DNA of 63,159 nucleotides from an uncultured Prevotellaceae bacterium (GTDB taxonomy: Bacteria; Bacteroidota; Bacteroidia; Bacteroidales; Bacteroidaceae). The stretch lies in NCBI GenBank assembly GCA_902778535.1, contig CACYYG010000031.1:1-63159 (forward strand), written 5' to 3'. A program made the position numbers and the translations under genes. Position 1 is the first letter of the stretch, and the number at the start of each line of letters is the position of its first letter. The notes under the pieces are model-generated. The model was given only the letters and a program-made list of their open reading frames with translations. It searched no databases and had not been told where the DNA came from. This document shows positions 59,848 through 63,159 of this stretch, piece after piece.

Positions 59848-61101
59848 CTACAAAAAATGGATAAATACGGCATTTTGCAAATCATGATACAAATTCCTTG
59901 TCTCACAATCCTTTTTCCATTGTTCTTTACCACATAATTCATCAACATTTGATTCTTCAGAAAAACGTCCGTCCTTACATACTCTATACATTGGACATAT
60001 ATCTCCATCGATTTTTTGTAATCTGCGAAAGATCAGTTCGAATCCTGCAAGAGTAGCAGTCTCAAGATACGGATGCCCAGTTTCATTATTATTTGGCAAA
60101 TATGTCATTTCTGGTGTCTCTATATATGGCAAGCCATATGCATTTACCAGTGTCATGAATTGTTTTCTGTCTTTTATATCACCTGTATATAGCCACATTA
60201 GTAAGCCGCAGAAGCCAGATTCATAATCTTGTATAAAGCTATCAATTACTTTGTCGTAGTATTCTAAAGTACACCCACACATGAACTGTAATGACTCTTT
60301 ATATTCATTAAGCATGTTCTGCCCTGTATAATCCATTGAACATTTTTCGTTTTTATATGCCACGGAAGAAGTTTGGATGAATTCCTTGAATAATTCAACT
60401 CCTTTTAGACCAGAATGATTCTTGGCAAAATCGATAGCTGTAAAGAAACCCACTCCAGGGTTATCATACATTAAAGCGCACATACAAATAGTAATAATCT
60501 GCAATTCATCATCTTCTATTTCTGGATACCAATATTTACAAATGATTTCAGCAGATTCATATGGAATTTGGTTATGCTCAACCTCCGGCCAAATCTTCCT
60601 TTGAATCAAATGAGCCATGCTCTCAATAATACAATAATAGCCAAAATTGAAGCCGTCCTCATACGCTTCATCTTCGGTATAGTCATATACACCTATCTTA
60701 ATTGCTTTCTTCTCTTCTTCTGCAATTCGTATTTCTCGTCTATCAATCTCAACATCACCCACAATATGGCTACAACTTTTGCTACCGCACACCGCTTTTA
60801 CACGGTTTCTATAACGAGAAATTCCTTCGTTGTGCTCCCATATTCCAAATGGCATTACAACTTTATCCGCACCTTCCAAAAATGCTCTTGTTTCAACAAA
60901 GAGCAGGTTTGCCATTTTACAGAATTGAGAGCCGTATAAAGTCGCAAAATGTTGATAGTAGTGCACATACTCATGCACAAAAATGCTATATTTCCTATCG
61001 TCACTTAACCCCTCTTCAGTAAAATCAATATGTTCATTCAGAACCATATGTAGATGGTCTGTCTCATATCTGCCATTCTGTTCTCCTTCAAATAAAGTCA
61101 T
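59848..61101 (-). CDS. Putative zincin-type metallopeptidase-like protein, AT-rich
   Basis: A 417-residue protein I cannot assign to a named family. It carries HEYVH (H43-E44-x-x-H47) in IFVHEYVHYYQHF, the zinc-binding HExxH helix of zincins, and a possible third ligand Glu in IIESMAH (E160) about 113 residues later. No signal peptide, so cytosolic. Base composition is clearly lower in GC than the core genes, suggesting horizontal transfer. It follows an AlbA/HTH regulator gene by 25 bp on the same strand and is probably co-transcribed with it. Confidence 0.7.
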   Translation of the reverse strand: MTLFEGEQNGRYETDHLHMVLNEHIDFTEEGLSDDRKYSIFVHEYVHYYQHFATLYGSQFCKMANLLFVETRAFLEGADKVVMPFGIWEHNEGISRYRNRVKAVCGSKSCSHIVGDVEIDRREIRIAEEEKKAIKIGVYDYTEDEAYEDGFNFGYYCIIESMAHLIQRKIWPEVEHNQIPYESAEIICKYWYPEIEDDELQIITICMCALMYDNPGVGFFTAIDFAKNHSGLKGVELFKEFIQTSSVAYKNEKCSMDYTGQNMLNEYKESLQFMCGCTLEYYDKVIDSFIQDYESGFCGLLMWLYTGDIKDRKQFMTLVNAYGLPYIETPEMTYLPNNNETGHPYLETATLAGFELIFRRLQKIDGDICPMYRVCKDGRFSEESNVDELCGKEQWKKDCETRNLYHDLQNAVFIHFL

Positions 61102-61126
61102 GCTAATGGAATTGGGCTAAATCAAA

Positions 61127-62506
61127 TCAGTGACTAACAGAAATTATAACCCACCCATCATTATCCTTGCCTTCGCGTTTCAAAACACCCATTTTTTGCA
61201 AAGCAGCGAGGTCACGCTCAATGGTGCGCTGGCTCACCGACAAAGTCGCCGACATTTGCCTGCCGGTGATTGTCGGAGACTCTTTGATGAGATTGAGGAT
61301 TTTCTGCTGACGCTCAGTGAGTTTCGTCTCCGACATGTCTCCGTCATGGTCTCCGACATTCGGGGTGTCGGAAGAGGCAAAGATGATAGTTTGAAATTGA
61401 GTCGGAGTTGATTTGAACAAAGGTTTTAGTTCGTCCTTATAACCTTCCAAGGCTTTGGTCTCATTACAAATACGTGTGAGTCCGCTACCACGCTTCTCCA
61501 TGTAGTCAAGCTGAGCCATCACATTTGCAAGTATGGGATTGCGCCTTTCAGAAGACACATCTTTAATGTCCAAATCCTGTATCAGCATACCATTGTACAT
61601 TCCTCCTGGAGATGTTACAGTGAGGCGGTCATCGTAAATGTCAAGATGAACTTCACTACCCATTACGGTGTAGTCACGATGGATGAAATGGTTAACCATC
61701 GTTTCTAATACAGCACGTTCCGCATACTCTGGTTTGTTCTTTCTTCCATCAGGCAGTTTCTCCCAGCCTCTCTTGGTGTTGGATTTCACAAAGTTCATGG
61801 CTTCGCGAAGAAGCATGAGGACATTGCCTGTAAACTCTGCATCGTTGATTGCATCGCCCTTTTCCTTTCCATCCCATCGTGTGCAATATAGGCGAGATTG
61901 CCACAATGGGCAGTCATCGGCAAACAACGCTCCTGCATTTGTAAGAAGTCCAGCATTAGTGACAAGGCCAAATGAAAGGAGATACTTTTTGTCCCATTCT
62001 TGACTGGTACGCTTTTTGAACGAGTTCGCCAATATCGTAAAGGAATAGTCCTCTGCTTTATGGTCAGTTTGAAGGGAATCAAAAGTTTTGTTGGAACCTT
62101 TCAGTACCAAGCGAACCATCTGTTCTGCTGTGGCTGGAAGACTCTCATCACCAACTCGGACAAATGCAATACGCTGACCATCTCCAACGTAGTAATATGG
62201 GGTATAATGCCCCGCATTGACTTTGAGTTGCAAGATATGTAAACCATCTAAATCATGGGGAATCATCTCTACCTCTGGTAGGGGATCCATATAGTCACGA
62301 ATCCTGCTACTGATAGCCTCGCATACAAACTGCACGTCATCAAGACCTTTGACGATACCATCATTATCTATGCCAAAGAAAAGGGAACCGCCCAAGCCAT
62401 TGGCGAAGGCACTCACGCTTTTCAACCAACTCTTAGGTTTCTTCTCTTCAAGCATGACCTTGAAGTCGTATGCAGTACATTCCGCTATCAGAGTCTTTAA
62501 TTCCAT
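61127..62506 (-). CDS. AlbA_2/ATPase-like transcriptional regulator with C-terminal HTH
   Basis: A 459-residue protein: an N-terminal Schlafen AlbA_2 putative DNA-binding domain (about 1-130; SVSAFANGLGGSLFFGIDNDGIVKGL), a C-terminal ATP-dependent-DNA-helicase-RecG-related/HATPase_c_4 region (about 265-375; AVLETMVNHFIHRDYTVMGSEVHLDIYDDRLTVTSPGG and MEKRGSGLTRI), and a winged HTH (about 395-455; LTERQQKILNLIKESPTITGRQMSATLSVSQRTIERDLAALQ). Such proteins are frequent in accessory regions of Bacteroidetes and regulate neighbouring genes or act in phage defence. Expressed from a TACCTTTG promoter and upstream of the zincin-like gene. Confidence 0.88.
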   Translation of the reverse strand: MELKTLIAECTAYDFKVMLEEKKPKSWLKSVSAFANGLGGSLFFGIDNDGIVKGLDDVQFVCEAISSRIRDYMDPLPEVEMIPHDLDGLHILQLKVNAGHYTPYYYVGDGQRIAFVRVGDESLPATAEQMVRLVLKGSNKTFDSLQTDHKAEDYSFTILANSFKKRTSQEWDKKYLLSFGLVTNAGLLTNAGALFADDCPLWQSRLYCTRWDGKEKGDAINDAEFTGNVLMLLREAMNFVKSNTKRGWEKLPDGRKNKPEYAERAVLETMVNHFIHRDYTVMGSEVHLDIYDDRLTVTSPGGMYNGMLIQDLDIKDVSSERRNPILANVMAQLDYMEKRGSGLTRICNETKALEGYKDELKPLFKSTPTQFQTIIFASSDTPNVGDHDGDMSETKLTERQQKILNLIKESPTITGRQMSATLSVSQRTIERDLAALQKMGVLKREGKDNDGWVIISVSH

Positions 62507-62534
62507 TCAATATAAATTCTGGCATATAACCTTG

Positions 62535-62542
62535 CAAAGGTA
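62535..62542 (-). promoter_or_regulatory. -7 element of the AlbA/HTH-zincin operon
   Basis: TACCTTTG on the minus strand, 28 bases upstream of the ATG at 62506. Confidence 0.55.
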
Positions 62543-62659
62543 CTCTTTTTTTTCGAAAGTAAGGAGTTTGTTCATCATTTCGCGCGTAATTTAAGCAAAT
62601 TTAGTCCAAAGTAAGTCCTACTTATAACAAAAAGAAACGATTTCTTGGTAAAATTCATT

Positions 62660-62667
62660 ACCTTTGC
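62660..62667 (+). promoter_or_regulatory. -7 element of the Crp/Fnr regulator gene
   Basis: TACCTTTG, 18 bases before the ATG at 62686. Confidence 0.5.
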
Positions 62668-62685
62668 CAACAAATTCGACGACAA

Positions 62686-63159
62686 TGGAACAGAAATTCA
62701 ACAATAATCGATTGGATTTGCAGGTGCTACGGGAGTTTTGCGAGCGCGAGGGCAAGGAGGTGACTTACCGTAAGGGCGACCAACTGGAGCGTGAGGGCGA
62801 CCCCGCACGATGGTTCGGCTTCGTCACCGAGGGGTGCTTCAAGTATGTAACGTATGGCATCAGCGACGATAGGGAGCATATCACATGGTTCTCGTTCGAG
62901 GGCGAGTTTGCTGGCGACTATCCCGCCTGCCTCGACGGTCGTCCATCGCAGACTACGATCAAGGCGATGATGCCCAGCCGCTTGCTCCGTGTGAGCGGCG
63001 AGCAGCTGATGGACTTTTTCCGTCAAGATGCTGAGAAGATGGAGTTGCGCAGTGTCATAGCTGAGCACTTACTCTGTCAGGCCCGCGCCTGCTACCTCGA
63101 CCTCCACCGTGCCACAGCCCGCGAACGCTATGAGTTACTGCTGAAGCGTTGTCCCGGCA
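62686..63159 (+). CDS. Crp/Fnr-family transcriptional regulator, 5' part (runs off window)
   Basis: 158 codons are visible, open to the window edge. The N-terminal cyclic-nucleotide-binding fold is recognisable: VTYRKGDQLEREGDPARWFGFVTEGCFKY, FSFEGEFAGDYPACL, and the start of the dimer helix (RSVIAEHLLCQARACYLDLHRATARERYELLLKRCP). No cysteines arranged for an FeS cluster as in Fnr are seen near the N-terminus. The HTH domain should lie just beyond the window. Divergent from the AlbA/HTH operon. Confidence 0.85.

Overview
The window looks like a chromosome segment of a Bacteroidales bacterium, most likely a Prevotellaceae member. The reasons are: TAnnTTTG-type -7 promoter elements with TTTG about 19-20 bp upstream in front of many genes; few Shine-Dalgarno sites; a SusC/SusD polysaccharide utilization locus; KorAB 2-oxoglutarate:ferredoxin oxidoreductase; DUF4836, DUF4254 and DUF6377 proteins; and a secreted CotH protein whose C-terminus resembles a type IX secretion sorting domain.

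Layout. 0-13 kb: Zn/Cd-type P-type ATPase, LOG-family protein, the AmmeMemoRadiSam pair (a MEMO1-AMMECR1 fusion plus its radical SAM partner), a DEAD-box helicase, shikimate kinase, topoisomerase I, a small outer-membrane protein, and anaerobic ribonucleotide reductase. 13-19 kb: a stand-alone IMP cyclohydrolase domain and the rod-shape cluster mreB-mreC-mreD-PBP2, without rodA. 19-22 kb: korA and korB, separated by a GC-rich palindrome-ended element carrying a DUF559 nuclease-like gene. 22-28 kb: Na/Pi cotransporter, DUF4254 protein, heptosyltransferase-like GT9, rubredoxin, CAT-like acyltransferase, and a DUF6377 signalling protein. 28-40 kb: a repeat-rich spacer, then a beta-glucan-type PUL (SusC, SusD, surface glycan-binding lipoprotein with a duplicated domain, BACON-GH16 lipoprotein, GH3 beta-glucosidase). 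40-46 kb: frameshifted CotH gene, a 47-residue small ORF, CPBP protease, RibF, tRNA-CAU. 46-50 kb: a decayed accessory island (integrase remnant, broken toxin with intact XRE antitoxin, HpaII-type REase remnant, Fic protein, broken DUF2357 gene) ending at a Leu-Pro-Lys tRNA cluster. 50-63 kb: FtsX-like permease, DUF4836 lipoprotein, AI-2E family exporter, thymidine kinase, topoisomerase IV subunit B, L-fucose isomerase, an AT-rich pair (zincin-like protein plus AlbA/HATPase/HTH regulator), and the start of a Crp/Fnr regulator.

The most unusual aspect is the amount and kind of dispersed structured repeats. (1) A 31-bp GC-rich inverted repeat bounds a DUF559 gene between korA and korB, where it appears to supply KorB with a new start codon and N-terminus. 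The same inverted repeat lies in frame inside the GH3 gene. (2) Arrays of four 17-nt palindromes at exactly 22-bp period occur at two intergenic loci (13.4 and 46.1 kb); a sequence-unrelated array of the same architecture is at 40.7 kb. (3) Two direct copies of a GGGGGTAC hairpin element bracket the GH3 gene. (4) A 236-bp repeat with a terminal stem-loop occurs at 1 and 28.6 kb. (5) A nested palindrome with a perfect 55-bp duplication precedes susC. (6) In-frame low-complexity insertions occur in ribF, parE and bglX. Together these suggest a genome where palindromic mini-elements spread and are tolerated, or even read, inside essential genes.
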